Source: Sphaerisporangium corydalis
Lineage (GTDB): Bacteria > Actinomycetota > Actinomycetes > Streptosporangiales > Streptosporangiaceae
Assembly: GCF_025506355.1 (NCBI RefSeq)
Contig: NZ_JANZYP010000006.1
Location: 124,001-188,000, forward strand
DNA: 64,000 nucleotides
Direction: 5' to 3'
The translations under genes were made by a program, and so were the position numbers. Below are positions 7,569 through 15,530 of this stretch, in pieces. Under the pieces are notes generated by a model. The model searched no databases. It saw nothing but the letters and a program-made list of their open reading frames with translations, and was not told where the DNA came from. Numbering within the stretch: the stretch's first letter is position 1; each line of letters opens with the position of its first letter.

Positions 7569-8656
7569 GTGTGCGGCCGGTGGAGGTGCGGGTGCGGGGG
7601 CGGCGGGGGTTTCGCTCGCTGGAGGTGGCTCGGGTGGATCGGTTGTGTGAGGACGCCACCGCGATCACGTTCGACGTGCCGGAGGAGCTGGCGGAGGAGT
7701 TCGCCTTCCTGCCCGGCCAGTCGGTGACGATCCGCACCCTCGACGGCGGGCGCGACGAGCGCAGGTCGTACTCCATCTGCGCCCCGGCGGGCGGCCCGCT
7801 GCGCATCGGGGTCAGGGAGATCCCCGGCGGGCTGTTCTCGACGCGGCTGGTCCGTACCCTCCGGCCGGGCGACCGCCTGGACGTGCTGCCCCCGAGCGGC
7901 GGCTTCACCGCCGACCTCGGCCGGCCGGAGCACCACGTGTTCGTCGCCGCCGGGTCGGGCATCACGCCGGTCCTGTCGCTGGCCTCCTCGGTGCTCGCCG
8001 CCACCCCCGGGAGCCGGGTGACGCTGTTCTACGGGAACCGCACCACGCGCACCGTCATGTTCGCCGAGGAACTGGCCGACCTGAAGGACGTCGCGCCCGC
8101 GCGCGTGGAGCTGGTGCACGTGCTGTCCAGGGAGCCGAGGGAACCGGAGCTGTTCACCGGGCGCCTGGACGCCGCCAAGCTGCGCGTCCTGCTGCCCGCG
8201 CTGACGGCGGTGCCCGAGGTGGGGCACTGGTGGCTGTGCGGGCCGTACGCGATGGTGCTCGACGCGCGCCAGGTGCTCGCCGAGCTGGGCGTGCCGGCCG
8301 AGCGGGTCCACAACGAGCTGTTCTACGTGGACGAGCCGCCGCCCGTGCCGGTGCGCGCCGAGCACGCGGGGGAGGAGGTCTCGGCCGAGGTCACGGTGAT
8401 CCTGGACGGCCGTGCCACCTCGGCCCCGCTGCCGAGCGGCGTCACCGTCCTCGAAGCCGCGCAGCGTGTGCGGCCCGACCTGCCGTTCGCCTGCAAGGGC
8501 GGGGTGTGCGGCACGTGCAGGGCGCGCCTGGTCGGCGGAAAGGTGGAGATGCGCAGGAACTTCGCCCTGGAGCCGGCCGAGGTGGCGGCGGGGTACGTGC
8601 TGACCTGCCAGTCGGACGCGGTGTCGGAGAAGGTCGTCGTCGACTTCGACACCTGA
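7565..8656 (+). CDS. paaE: Phenylacetyl-CoA epoxidase reductase subunit PaaE
   Basis: 363 residues from a GTG at 7565 behind GGAGGAGG. It is the electron-transfer subunit, moving electrons from NADPH through FAD and [2Fe-2S] to PaaA. Domains in order are a ferredoxin-reductase FAD domain (about 10-105, with RRSYSICAPAG), an NAD(P) domain (FVAAGSGITPVLSLASSVL, then WWLCGPYAMV) and a plant-type ferredoxin domain (about 275-363). The ferredoxin domain has its four cluster cysteines in CKGGVCGTCRARL and LTCQ. It ends the plus-strand paa block. No paaF/G/H/J genes are in the window, so beta-oxidation steps must be encoded elsewhere. Confidence 0.95.
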   Translation: MSVRPVEVRVRGRRGFRSLEVARVDRLCEDATAITFDVPEELAEEFAFLPGQSVTIRTLDGGRDERRSYSICAPAGGPLRIGVREIPGGLFSTRLVRTLRPGDRLDVLPPSGGFTADLGRPEHHVFVAAGSGITPVLSLASSVLAATPGSRVTLFYGNRTTRTVMFAEELADLKDVAPARVELVHVLSREPREPELFTGRLDAAKLRVLLPALTAVPEVGHWWLCGPYAMVLDARQVLAELGVPAERVHNELFYVDEPPPVPVRAEHAGEEVSAEVTVILDGRATSAPLPSGVTVLEAAQRVRPDLPFACKGGVCGTCRARLVGGKVEMRRNFALEPAEVAAGYVLTCQSDAVSEKVVVDFDT

Positions 8657-8691
8657 CCACGCCGCAGTGAGCCGGAAATGGCCGTTGGTTC

Positions 8692-8710
8692 GGTTCCCGG
8701 GCCGGGAGCC
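8692..8710. terminator. Hairpin between convergent paaE and roadblock genes
   Basis: GGTTCCC and GGGAGCC form a 7-bp stem with one G-U pair and a 5-base loop, 35 bases after the paaE stop, in the 102-base gap between convergent genes. There is no U tract, as is common in high-GC actinobacteria, so the assignment is tentative. Confidence 0.4.
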
Positions 8711-8758
8711 CCGGTGCGGCCGGTGGGCGGCCGCGGCCGGGGGCCCCTTGAAGACCCG

Positions 8759-9139
8759 TCAGATGGAGGTGCGTTCGCCGGCCAGGAGTTCGCCGAGTCG
8801 TTCGACGGTCGGGCGGGAGTCGAGGTGCAGCCGGGGGACGTCGAGTCCCTCGTCGCCCAGGACCACCAGCAGCGCCTCCTGGCGTATGGCGTACACGACG
8901 ACGTGGCCGCCGCCGCAGCGGACCACCACCTCCCGCAGTTCCCCCATGCCCACTTCGTGTCCCGTCCGCTTGCCGAGGCCGAGCGTCGCGGCGGCCAGGG
9001 CGGCGAGCGCCTCGGGCCGTGCCCCGTCGGTGTCGGCGGTGACGAGCAGCCCGTCCACGGAGGCGACGGCGCTCTCGGTCACGCCGGTCGCCTTCTCCCT
9101 GAGCGCCTGCAACTCGGCCAGCACCGCTTTATTGCTCAT
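8759..9139 (-). CDS. Roadblock/LC7 domain protein
   Basis: 126 residues from ATG 9137-9139. The whole chain is one roadblock/LC7 (MglB-like) domain: ALREKATGVTESAVASVDGL, then an alternating strand-helix pattern with VVVRCGGGHVVVYAI. Proteins of this fold act as GTPase-activating or scaffolding partners of small GTPases, and in actinomycetes as parts of regulatory conservons. No GTPase or histidine kinase gene is adjacent here. A second roadblock gene lies 1.3 kb away on the other strand, with a putative DNA-binding protein between them. Confidence 0.85.
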   Translation of the reverse strand: MSNKAVLAELQALREKATGVTESAVASVDGLLVTADTDGARPEALAALAAATLGLGKRTGHEVGMGELREVVVRCGGGHVVVYAIRQEALLVVLGDEGLDVPRLHLDSRPTVERLGELLAGERTSI

Positions 9140-9258
9140 GATCCGACTTCCCTGTCGTCCGGTTGTACGTTCTCGCGTTGGTGCACGACGGCCCCCGCCG
9201 TCGCGGCCGTACCAGGCCGCCCGCTCCAGGGACATCCCTGTCACGGAGGTAAGCCTGC

Positions 9259-10329
9259 TCAGTCCTCTTCGCCCGGTGCGGGCGACCGGATGTCCCGCAG
9301 CCCCAGCAGTCGCCGGGGTACGGAGAACCTGCTCGCCGAGGTCGTGGGAAGCACCTCGTTGACCTTGCTCGTGCCGGGGCGGCGCTGTGGGAGTGCCGTG
9401 GAGGGCGTCCCCGCGTCCTCCCGGACGGGCGGGCCGGTGGGCGGGGCGGCGGGCGCGCTCACCTCGATCACCCCTTCCTCCGCCATCCGGGCGATCTCCC
9501 CCATGACGGCGAACAGGCCGCGCCCCAGCGTGAAGGCGATGTCGCGCGCCGTGCGCCGGCCGTTCGCCTTGAGCAGCACTGCGTGGCGGACCTCGTCGGC
9601 CGGGAACAGCGGCGGGTGCGCGGGCGGCGTGGCCAGCGGCCGGCTCCTGGCCGTCACGCCCAGCTCCCGCCAGGCGGCGGCCGAGGCCAGGCGGCGGGCG
9701 GTCTCGCGGGCCAGTCGCTCGGCGCCGACGCCCGTGGGCAGCGCCAGGGGCGGCAGGAGCTCGCCGGGCACCGCGGGCTCGGCCACGCAGCCGTCGACGC
9801 CGAACAGCGTCATCGCGAAGACCGCGTCGAAGACGGCCGACAGGCAGACCGCCTCCAGCCCGGCGACCCCGACGGCGCCGCGTCCGGTCAGCTCGGCGGC
9901 GAGCCGCCCGTCCCCCGCCCCCGCGGCGTAGGCCCGCGCCCAGTCGGCCTCGCTCACGCGGCCGGACCGGAGCAGGAGGGACTCGGCGTCGGGCGACGCG
10001 GGGGTGGTCGCGGCGACCACCGCGCCCGCCCGGAACCAGATGGTCCCGCCGGGATCGCCGCCGGCCCGGACCAGGCCGGAGAACCCCTCCTGGCCACATC
10101 GCAGCAGCGCCGGCGAGACGGGGTCGCTGGTCGGCCCCGGCGCGGCGACGGCGACGGCGAGGCCGGTGGTCCGTCCCGTGGCGACGACCAGGTCGGTGGG
10201 CCGTCCCGCCGCGGCGACCAGGTCGGTGGGCTGCTCCAGCGCGGTGACCAGGTCGGTGGGCCGTCCTGGCGCGGTGACGTGAGGATTGTCTGGATCGAGA
10301 GGCTGGCCGTTCACATGGTCCCGTCCCAT
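9259..10329 (-). CDS. Putative DUF4388/PATAN-like protein with C-terminal winged-helix-like region
   Basis: 356 residues from ATG 10327-10329; a TTG 57 bases upstream is possible. Residues 22-61 are four 10-residue repeats (GRPTDLVxAx type). Next comes a compact segment (EGFSGLVRAGGDPGGTIWFR, then GAVVAATTPAS and LLLRSGRVSEADW) that resembles the DUF4388/PATAN domain of regulatory proteins. A later helical part (EVRHAVLLKANGRRTARDIA, then IARMAEEGVIEV) looks like a winged helix. The Ser/Pro-rich tail is probably disordered. It sits between two roadblock genes, which suggests a shared signalling role. The function is not established. Confidence 0.6.
   Translation of the reverse strand: MGRDHVNGQPLDPDNPHVTAPGRPTDLVTALEQPTDLVAAAGRPTDLVVATGRTTGLAVAVAAPGPTSDPVSPALLRCGQEGFSGLVRAGGDPGGTIWFRAGAVVAATTPASPDAESLLLRSGRVSEADWARAYAAGAGDGRLAAELTGRGAVGVAGLEAVCLSAVFDAVFAMTLFGVDGCVAEPAVPGELLPPLALPTGVGAERLARETARRLASAAAWRELGVTARSRPLATPPAHPPLFPADEVRHAVLLKANGRRTARDIAFTLGRGLFAVMGEIARMAEEGVIEVSAPAAPPTGPPVREDAGTPSTALPQRRPGTSKVNEVLPTTSASRFSVPRRLLGLRDIRSPAPGEED
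10147..10266 (-). repeat. 30-bp tandem repeat x4 in the N-terminal region of the putative winged-helix protein gene
   Basis: Four in-frame units of 30 bp encode GRPTDLVTAL, EQPTDLVAAA, GRPTDLVVAT and GRTTGLAVAV. The shared block ACCAGGTCGGTGGG (plus-strand reading) is identical in three units. Confidence 0.85.
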
Positions 10330-10468
10330 CGGGGGTGCTGCCCCTTCTCTAAGGCGGACCGCAAGGGTACTTTTGTGGCTCCACAATCACAAACGGGTGG
10401 GACGCGATCACTTGGCGCAGCCAATACGCCCGCCCGGAGACCAGGCCGTTCACTCCAGAAAGAATTTC

Positions 10469-10834
10469 ATGAACATCGAAACCTCCCTCAAAGAAGCCAT
10501 GGCCATCGAAGGCGCGATCGGCGCGGCGCTCGTCGACTACGAGAGCGGGATGGCGCTCGGCACCATCGGAGGAGGGCGTGATCTGGACCTGGAGGTCGCG
10601 GCGGCGGGCAACACCGAGGTCGTCCGCGCCAAGGTCCGCACCCTGACCTCGCTGGCCATCGACGACACGGTCGAGGACATCCTCATCACGCTCAGCCGGC
10701 AGTACCACATCATCCGGCTGCTCACCACGACCCACGGCTCGCTGTTCCTGTACCTCGTCCTCGACCGGCAGCGCGCCAACCTGGCGCTCGCGCGGCACAA
10801 CCTCAAGCGCATCGAGAACGAGCTCTCCGTCTAG
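10469..10834 (+). CDS. Roadblock/LC7 domain protein
   Basis: 121 residues from ATG 10469 with AGAAAGAA upstream. It is a single roadblock/LC7 domain (AIEGAIGAALVDYESGMALG, then TVEDILITLSRQYHIIRLL and SLFLYLVLDRQRANLALARH). It is longer at the C-terminus and quite different in sequence from the roadblock protein at 8759-9139, so the two are paralogues of distinct subtype. It is transcribed away from the putative winged-helix gene; the shared region 10330-10468 is AT-richer and probably holds both promoters. Confidence 0.85.
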   Translation: MNIETSLKEAMAIEGAIGAALVDYESGMALGTIGGGRDLDLEVAAAGNTEVVRAKVRTLTSLAIDDTVEDILITLSRQYHIIRLLTTTHGSLFLYLVLDRQRANLALARHNLKRIENELSV

Positions 10835-10851
10835 GCGCGGTGTCCCGGGGG

Positions 10852-11421
10852 TCACCCGGTCTGGGGGAAACGCAGGCGCCAGCGGCCGTTCCCGCCGGTG
10901 AGCGACACCGAGGAGAGCGGCTCCACGTCGAGGCTCCAGAACATCTCGGGCCGCGTCCCCAGGGCGTGGACGACGGCGGCCCGCATCACCGCCGCGTGCG
11001 TGACGGCGACCAGCCTCCCGCCGCCCGGGTCGCGCGGCGCGTCCAGCCAGGCGGCGACGCGCTCGATGAGGGCGAGCAGCGACTCGCCTCCTGAGGGTGC
11101 GGCGGCGGGGTCGGTGAGCCACGCGCGCACCCCGTCCGGATCCTCCGCCCGCACGTCGGCCAGCGCACGGCCCGCCCAGCGGCCGGCGTCCTGGTCGCGC
11201 AGGCCCTCGTCGGCCTCGGCCGCCAGCCCGAGCCCGGAGGCGGTCTGGCGGCACCGCAGGGACGGCCCGCACACGGCACGGCCCGCGCCGTCCCCCATGG
11301 ACCCGCGCCGCGCCGCGACCTGGCGCTTTCCCTGGTCGTCCAGTTCTTCGTCAAGGGGGAAGGCGGCGCGGTGCAGCGCCTCGGTTGAACCATGACAAAT
11401 AAGGACAATTCGGATTGTCAC
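10852..11421 (-). CDS. Histidine phosphatase family protein with altered RHG motif
   Basis: 189 residues from a GTG at 11419-11421 behind GAGGGG; an ATG 51 bases upstream lacks a binding site. It has the phosphoglycerate-mutase-like fold with catalytic His10 in IVLICHGSTEAL, a second histidine in VTHAAVMRAAVVHALG and the acid region PSGGESLLALIERV. The signature RHG reads CHG here, so the usual phosphate-binding arginine is a cysteine. It diverges from the riboswitch-controlled cbtBA genes. CobC-type phosphatases of this superfamily act in cobalamin assembly, but the changed motif makes that role uncertain. Confidence 0.78.
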   Translation of the reverse strand: MTIRIVLICHGSTEALHRAAFPLDEELDDQGKRQVAARRGSMGDGAGRAVCGPSLRCRQTASGLGLAAEADEGLRDQDAGRWAGRALADVRAEDPDGVRAWLTDPAAAPSGGESLLALIERVAAWLDAPRDPGGGRLVAVTHAAVMRAAVVHALGTRPEMFWSLDVEPLSSVSLTGGNGRWRLRFPQTG

Positions 11422-11497
11422 TTGTATCCCCTCTATGGGGTAAGAGGGGTAATTGTCACCCTTCGCGCCCATTGACGGACTAGTGGTTCACACCGTA

Positions 11498-11627
11498 GCG
11501 TCCAAGCGACATTGTTGACGGTGTGGGGAAGCCAGCGAGACTCTGGTACGGCCGCGCCACTGTGACCGGTCCCGAAAAGGGCCGGGAGTCAGACCCTCCG
11601 TCGTCACCGCCACCCCGTATGGGACGC
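11498..11627 (+). promoter_or_regulatory. Cobalamin riboswitch upstream of cbtB
   Basis: The aptamer is closed by GCGTCC (11498-11503) pairing with GGACGC (11622-11627). Inside are GGGAAGCCAG, TCTGG, the B12 box CGCCACTGTGA (11554-11564) and GGGAGTCAGACC. These conserved pieces appear in canonical order. The aptamer ends 10 bases before the AGGAGG of cbtB, so translational control by adenosylcobalamin is likely. The target, cobalt uptake, fits the usual regulon. Confidence 0.9.
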
Positions 11628-11648
11628 GTGATCCCCAGGAGGCAGTAC

Positions 11649-11861
11649 ATGGTCCATGCCGCCGTTCCCCACTCCAAGCCCGTCCCCATCAGCATCCCGG
11701 TACGCGATCTGGTGCCCTGGGCGGTCTTCGCCGGCGTCCTCGCCCTCATCCTCATCTACTTCGTGGGTGCGGAGCAGGGCGCCACCTCACTGATCTCAGG
11801 GAACTACGTGCACGAGTTCGTGCACGACGGACGTCACCTGCTCGGCTTCCCCTGCCACTGA
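11649..11861 (+). CDS. cbtB: Cobalt transporter subunit CbtB
   Basis: 70 residues from ATG 11649, with AGGAGG ideally placed. One transmembrane helix (LVPWAVFAGVLALILIYFVG) is followed by a His-rich tail (YVHEFVHDGRHLLGFPCH), the hallmark of CbtB; the histidines probably bind cobalt. It is encoded directly under a cobalamin riboswitch and 19 bases upstream of cbtA. The pair is predicted to bring cobalt into the cell for the chelatase and corrin genes that follow. Confidence 0.93.
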   Translation: MVHAAVPHSKPVPISIPVRDLVPWAVFAGVLALILIYFVGAEQGATSLISGNYVHEFVHDGRHLLGFPCH

Positions 11862-11880
11862 TCCCGGGAGCCGAAAAAGC

Positions 11881-12627
11881 ATGGTGAGAAACCTTCTGGT
11901 CCGCGGCATGCTCGCGGGCCTGGCCGCCGCCGTCCTCGCGCTGGTGTTCGCCTACATCTTCGGCGAACCCCAGGTGGGCGCCGCCATCTCCCTCGAAGAG
12001 ACCATGGGGCACGCCGCGGAGGCCGCGGTGGCCTCCGCCGAGCCCGAACCGGTCAGCCGCGGTGTGCAGTCGACCGTGGGCCTGGCCACCGCGATCGGCC
12101 TCTACGGCGTCGCGGTCGGCGGTGTGTTCGCGCTCGTGTTCGCCTTCGTCTACGGGCGGCTCGGGACCTTCGGGGCCCGTGGCACCGCCGCCCTCGTCGC
12201 CGTGGGCGCCTTCGTGACCGTCGAACTGGTCCCGTTCCTCAAGTACCCGGCCAACCCGCCCGCCGTGGGCGACCCCGAGACCATCGGCAGGCGGTCGGCC
12301 CTCTACTTCGCCATCGTGGCCATCTCCGTCCTGCTCGCGGTCGCGGCGGTCTACGTGGGCCGCCGCCTCGCGTCCCGTCACGGGAACTGGAACGCGACGC
12401 TGCTGGCGGGAGCGGGCCTCCTCGCCGCCGTGGTGGTCGTGAGCCTGCTGATGCCCGCCATCGACGAGGTCCCGGCCGGGTTCCCCGCCGCCCTGCTGTG
12501 GCGGTTCAGGCTCGCCTCCATCGGCACGCAGGCCGTCCTGTGGGGCGGCATCGGGCTGCTGTTCGGCGCGCTGGCCGACCGGGCCCTCGCGCCGCACCGC
12601 CGGCCGGTGTCCACGGCCGTCGCCTGA
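11881..12627 (+). CDS. cbtA: Cobalt transporter subunit CbtA
   Basis: 248 residues with about six hydrophobic helices (MLAGLAAAVLALVFAYIFGE, then VAVGGVFALVFAFVYG, LLAGAGLLAAVVVVSLLM and others). Glu/His-containing loops such as ISLEETMGHAAEAAV match the CbtA family. Together with CbtB it forms the predicted cobalt permease of cobalamin-regulated loci. The start is ATG at 11881. Confidence 0.92.
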   Translation: MVRNLLVRGMLAGLAAAVLALVFAYIFGEPQVGAAISLEETMGHAAEAAVASAEPEPVSRGVQSTVGLATAIGLYGVAVGGVFALVFAFVYGRLGTFGARGTAALVAVGAFVTVELVPFLKYPANPPAVGDPETIGRRSALYFAIVAISVLLAVAAVYVGRRLASRHGNWNATLLAGAGLLAAVVVVSLLMPAIDEVPAGFPAALLWRFRLASIGTQAVLWGGIGLLFGALADRALAPHRRPVSTAVA

Positions 12628-12747
12628 CCCGGCCGTCGCACGAACCCGACGCCGGAGACCCCGGTAGTCGCCCGAACCCCGGCCGGCCCGCCGTCGCCGA
12701 GTCCCGTCGCCGCCCACGCGGCGGCGGGAGGCGCCCCGGGCCGGTCA

Positions 12748-12768
12748 CCCGTGGTCGCGAGCCACGGG
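12748..12768 (+). promoter_or_regulatory. Hairpin just upstream of the chelatase gene
   Basis: CCCGTGG and CCACGGG form a perfect 7-bp stem around a 7-base loop. The stem ends at the GGGGAAAGGA ribosome-binding stretch of the chelatase gene. It could be a terminator remnant after cbtA or could modulate translation. Nothing further supports either role. Confidence 0.3.
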
Positions 12769-12784
12769 GAAAGGACCCCCGACC

Positions 12785-14926
12785 ATGCCCGATGGGCCCC
12801 AGACGGCCGTCAACCGGCTCCACTACCCCTTCACCGCGGTCGTGGGGCTCGGCAACCTCAAACTGGCGCTCATCCTCAACGCGATCTCCCCGCGTACGGG
12901 CGGCGTGCTCATCAGGGGGGAGAAGGGCACCGCCAAGTCGACGATCGTCCGCGCGCTGGCCGCGCTGCTGCCGCCGGTCACCGTCGTCACCGGGTGCCGG
13001 TTCTCCTGCGACCCCGCCGACCCCGACCCCGAATGCCCCGACGGCCCGCACGGCGCGGGCCACTCCGCGTCCGTACGACCGGCCCGGCTCGCCGAACTGC
13101 CCGTCGGCGCCTCCGAGGACCGCCTGATCGGCTCGCTGGACCTGGAACGCGCGCTGACCGAAGGGGTGAAGGCCTTCGACCCCGGGCTGCTCGCCGCCGC
13201 GCACCGGGGCGTCCTGTACGTGGACGAGGTCAACCTGCTGCACGACCACCTGGTTGACCTGCTCCTGGACGCCGCCGCGCTCGGCACCTGCTACGTCGAG
13301 CGCGACGCCGTGTCCGTACGGCACGCGGCCCGCTTCCTGCTGGTCGGCACCATGAACCCCGAAGAGGGCGAGCTGCGCCCCCAGTTGCTCGACCGCTTCG
13401 GCCTGACCGTGGAGGTCGTGGCCTCGCGCGATCCGGTGGAGCGCGCCGAGGTGGTCCGCCGCAGGCTGGCCTTCGAGGACGACCCCGGCGCTTTCGCCAT
13501 CCGCTGGGCGGACGAGGAACGGGCGCTGGCCGCGCGCATCGCCGACGCGCGCGCCCGGCTGCGGCAGGTGGCGCTGCCCGACGCGGCGCTGCGGCAGATC
13601 GCCACGGTCTGCGCCGCCTTCGGGGTGGACGGCATGCGCGCCGACCTGATCACCGCGCACGCCGCGCTGGCCCACGCCGCGTGGCGGGGCGGTACCGAGG
13701 TCACGGCGGACGACATCCGGGAGGCCGCGCGCCTCGCGCTGCCGCACCGGCGCAGGCGCGACCCCTTCGACGCCCCCGGCCTGGACGAGGCCGAGCTCGA
13801 CGACCTGCTCAAGCGGTCCGCCGAGGACCCCGATCCCGGACCTGACGGGCACGGCCCCGACGACGGGGGCCCCGACGGCGGAGGCCCTGAGGGCCGGGGT
13901 CCTGACGGTGGGGGTCCTGACGGCCGGGGTCCTGATGGCGGGGGCCCGGATGGCGGGGGTCCCGAGGGTGGCGGTCGCGGCCCGGAGCCGGAGACCCTGC
14001 TCGACGGCCAGGACGCCGGCGGCCCGCGCGCCGAGGCCCCGGGCACCGGCCCCGAATCCCCCGGCCCACCTGAGGGAGACGGCCGGCCGGTGGCGAACGG
14101 CCCCGCGCCGGCGCAGCGTACGGCGCAGGCGGGCGAGACCTACCGGGTACGCCCGATCACCGTCCCCGGGCTCGGCACCGGCAGCCCCGGGCGGCGGTCG
14201 CGCGCCCGCACCTCCTACGGCCGCGTCTCCGGCTCACGGGTGCCCGCCGGGCGCCTCACCTCGCCCCACCTGTCGGCGACGCTCCGCGCGGCAGCCCCCT
14301 ACCAGCGGGAACGCGGCAGGACCGGGCCCGGCCTGATCGTGCGGCCCGGCGACCTGCGCGAGGCCGTACGCGAGGGGCGGGAGGGCAACCTCGTTCTGTT
14401 CCTCGTCGACGCGAGCGGGTCGATGGCCGCACGGCAGCGGATGGGCGCGGTCAAGGGGGCGGTGCTCAGCCTGCTGCTCGACGCCTACCAGCGGCGCGAC
14501 AAGGTCGGCCTGGTGACGTTCCGCGGCTCGGGCGCCGAACTCGTGCTCCCGCCGACGTCGTCGGTGGAGGCCGGGGCCGTGCGGCTGCGGGCGCTGCCCA
14601 CAGGCGGGCGCACCCCGCTCGCCGAAGGGCTGCGCAGGGCCGCCGAGGTCCTGCGCGTCGAACGGCTCCGCGACCCCGCGCGCCGTCCGCTGCTGGTCGT
14701 GGTCACCGACGGGCGCGCCACCTCCGGCACCGACGCCGACGTGCACCGCGCCGCCGCCCTGTTCACGCACGTCGCCGCCGTGGTCGTCGACTGCGAGAGC
14801 GGCCCGGTGCGGCTCGGCCTCGCCGTGCGCCTGGCGGCCCGGCTGGGCGGCGAGGCCGTACGGCTGGAGCGGCTGGCCGCCGGCGGCCTCCACGATCTGG
14901 TACGCGAACGCAGGAAGGCGGCCTGA
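12785..14926 (+). CDS. Fused ChlI/ChlD-type cobaltochelatase subunit
   Basis: 713 residues. The N-terminal AAA+ ATPase (about 10-350) has Walker A IRGEKGTAKST, Walker B GVLYVDEVNLL and sensor VGTMNPEEGELRPQLLDRFG. A linker of Gly/Pro/Asp pentapeptide repeats follows, then a VWA domain with the MIDAS motif LFLVDASGSMA near residue 540. Such fused I/D subunits partner the large CobN subunit, encoded about 12 kb downstream, to insert cobalt into hydrogenobyrinate diamide in place of CobS/CobT. Its 3' end lies one base from cobO. A magnesium chelatase role is unlikely because no bacteriochlorophyll genes are present. Confidence 0.92.
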   Translation: MPDGPQTAVNRLHYPFTAVVGLGNLKLALILNAISPRTGGVLIRGEKGTAKSTIVRALAALLPPVTVVTGCRFSCDPADPDPECPDGPHGAGHSASVRPARLAELPVGASEDRLIGSLDLERALTEGVKAFDPGLLAAAHRGVLYVDEVNLLHDHLVDLLLDAAALGTCYVERDAVSVRHAARFLLVGTMNPEEGELRPQLLDRFGLTVEVVASRDPVERAEVVRRRLAFEDDPGAFAIRWADEERALAARIADARARLRQVALPDAALRQIATVCAAFGVDGMRADLITAHAALAHAAWRGGTEVTADDIREAARLALPHRRRRDPFDAPGLDEAELDDLLKRSAEDPDPGPDGHGPDDGGPDGGGPEGRGPDGGGPDGRGPDGGGPDGGGPEGGGRGPEPETLLDGQDAGGPRAEAPGTGPESPGPPEGDGRPVANGPAPAQRTAQAGETYRVRPITVPGLGTGSPGRRSRARTSYGRVSGSRVPAGRLTSPHLSATLRAAAPYQRERGRTGPGLIVRPGDLREAVREGREGNLVLFLVDASGSMAARQRMGAVKGAVLSLLLDAYQRRDKVGLVTFRGSGAELVLPPTSSVEAGAVRLRALPTGGRTPLAEGLRRAAEVLRVERLRDPARRPLLVVVTDGRATSGTDADVHRAAALFTHVAAVVVDCESGPVRLGLAVRLAARLGGEAVRLERLAAGGLHDLVRERRKAA
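13838..13972 (+). repeat. 15-bp repeat x9 in the chelatase linker
   Basis: Nine consecutive 15-bp units encode G-P-D/E-x-x pentapeptides (GPDGH, GPDDG, GPDGG, GPEGR and variants) between the AAA+ and VWA domains. Third-position differences between units show that the array is not brand new. Confidence 0.9.
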
Positions 14927-14927
14927 C

Positions 14928-15530
14928 ATGCCCCAGGGAAAGCCGGAAGCGGTTCCGGACGACGGCCTGACCACCCGGCAGCGCCGCACCCGGCCGCTCG
15001 TGCTCGTCCACACCGGGCCGGGCAAGGGGAAGTCCACCGCGGCGTTCGGGCTGGCGCTCCGCGCGTGGAACCAGGGCTGGCCGGTCGGGGTGTTCCAGTT
15101 CGTGAAGTCCGCCAAGTGGCGGGTCGGCGAGGAGCACGCGCTGACCGTGCTCGGCGACTCCGGGGCCGGCGGCACGGTCGCGTGGCACAAGATGGGCGAA
15201 GGCTGGTCCTGGATCAAGAAGCCGGGCAGCGACGAGGACCACGCCGCCGACGCCCGCGAGGGCTGGGAGCAGATCAAGCGCGACCTGGCGGCGCAGACCT
15301 ACCGGCTCTACGTGCTCGACGAGTTCACCTACCCGATGAAGTGGGGGTGGATCGACGTCGAGGACGTCGTCGCCGCGCTCGCCGCGCGCCCGGGCAGCCA
15401 GCACGTCGTGATCACCGGCAGGGACGCGCACCCCCGGCTGCTGGAGGCGGCGGATCTGGTCACCGAGATGACCAAGGTCAGGCACCCGATGGACGCCGGT
15501 CAGAAGGGCCAGAAGGGCATCGAGTGGTGA
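14928..15530 (+). CDS. cobO: Cob(I)yrinic acid a,c-diamide adenosyltransferase CobO
   Basis: 200 residues of the CobO/CobA/BtuR family. It transfers adenosyl from ATP to the cobalt of the corrin. The nucleotide loop is VHTGPGKGKSTAAFGLALRA, and FQFVKSAKWRVGEE, VLDEFTYPMKWGWID and TGRDAHPRLLEAADLVTEM follow in family order. It lies between the chelatase subunit and cobB, with a GTGA overlap into cobB, so the three are surely one transcript. Confidence 0.96.
   Translation: MPQGKPEAVPDDGLTTRQRRTRPLVLVHTGPGKGKSTAAFGLALRAWNQGWPVGVFQFVKSAKWRVGEEHALTVLGDSGAGGTVAWHKMGEGWSWIKKPGSDEDHAADAREGWEQIKRDLAAQTYRLYVLDEFTYPMKWGWIDVEDVVAALAARPGSQHVVITGRDAHPRLLEAADLVTEMTKVRHPMDAGQKGQKGIEW

Noticed and set aside
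12785-14926. Magnesium chelatase for chlorophyll synthesis
   Set aside because: The surrounding genes are all cobalamin genes and no bch genes are present; a cobaltochelatase role fits better.
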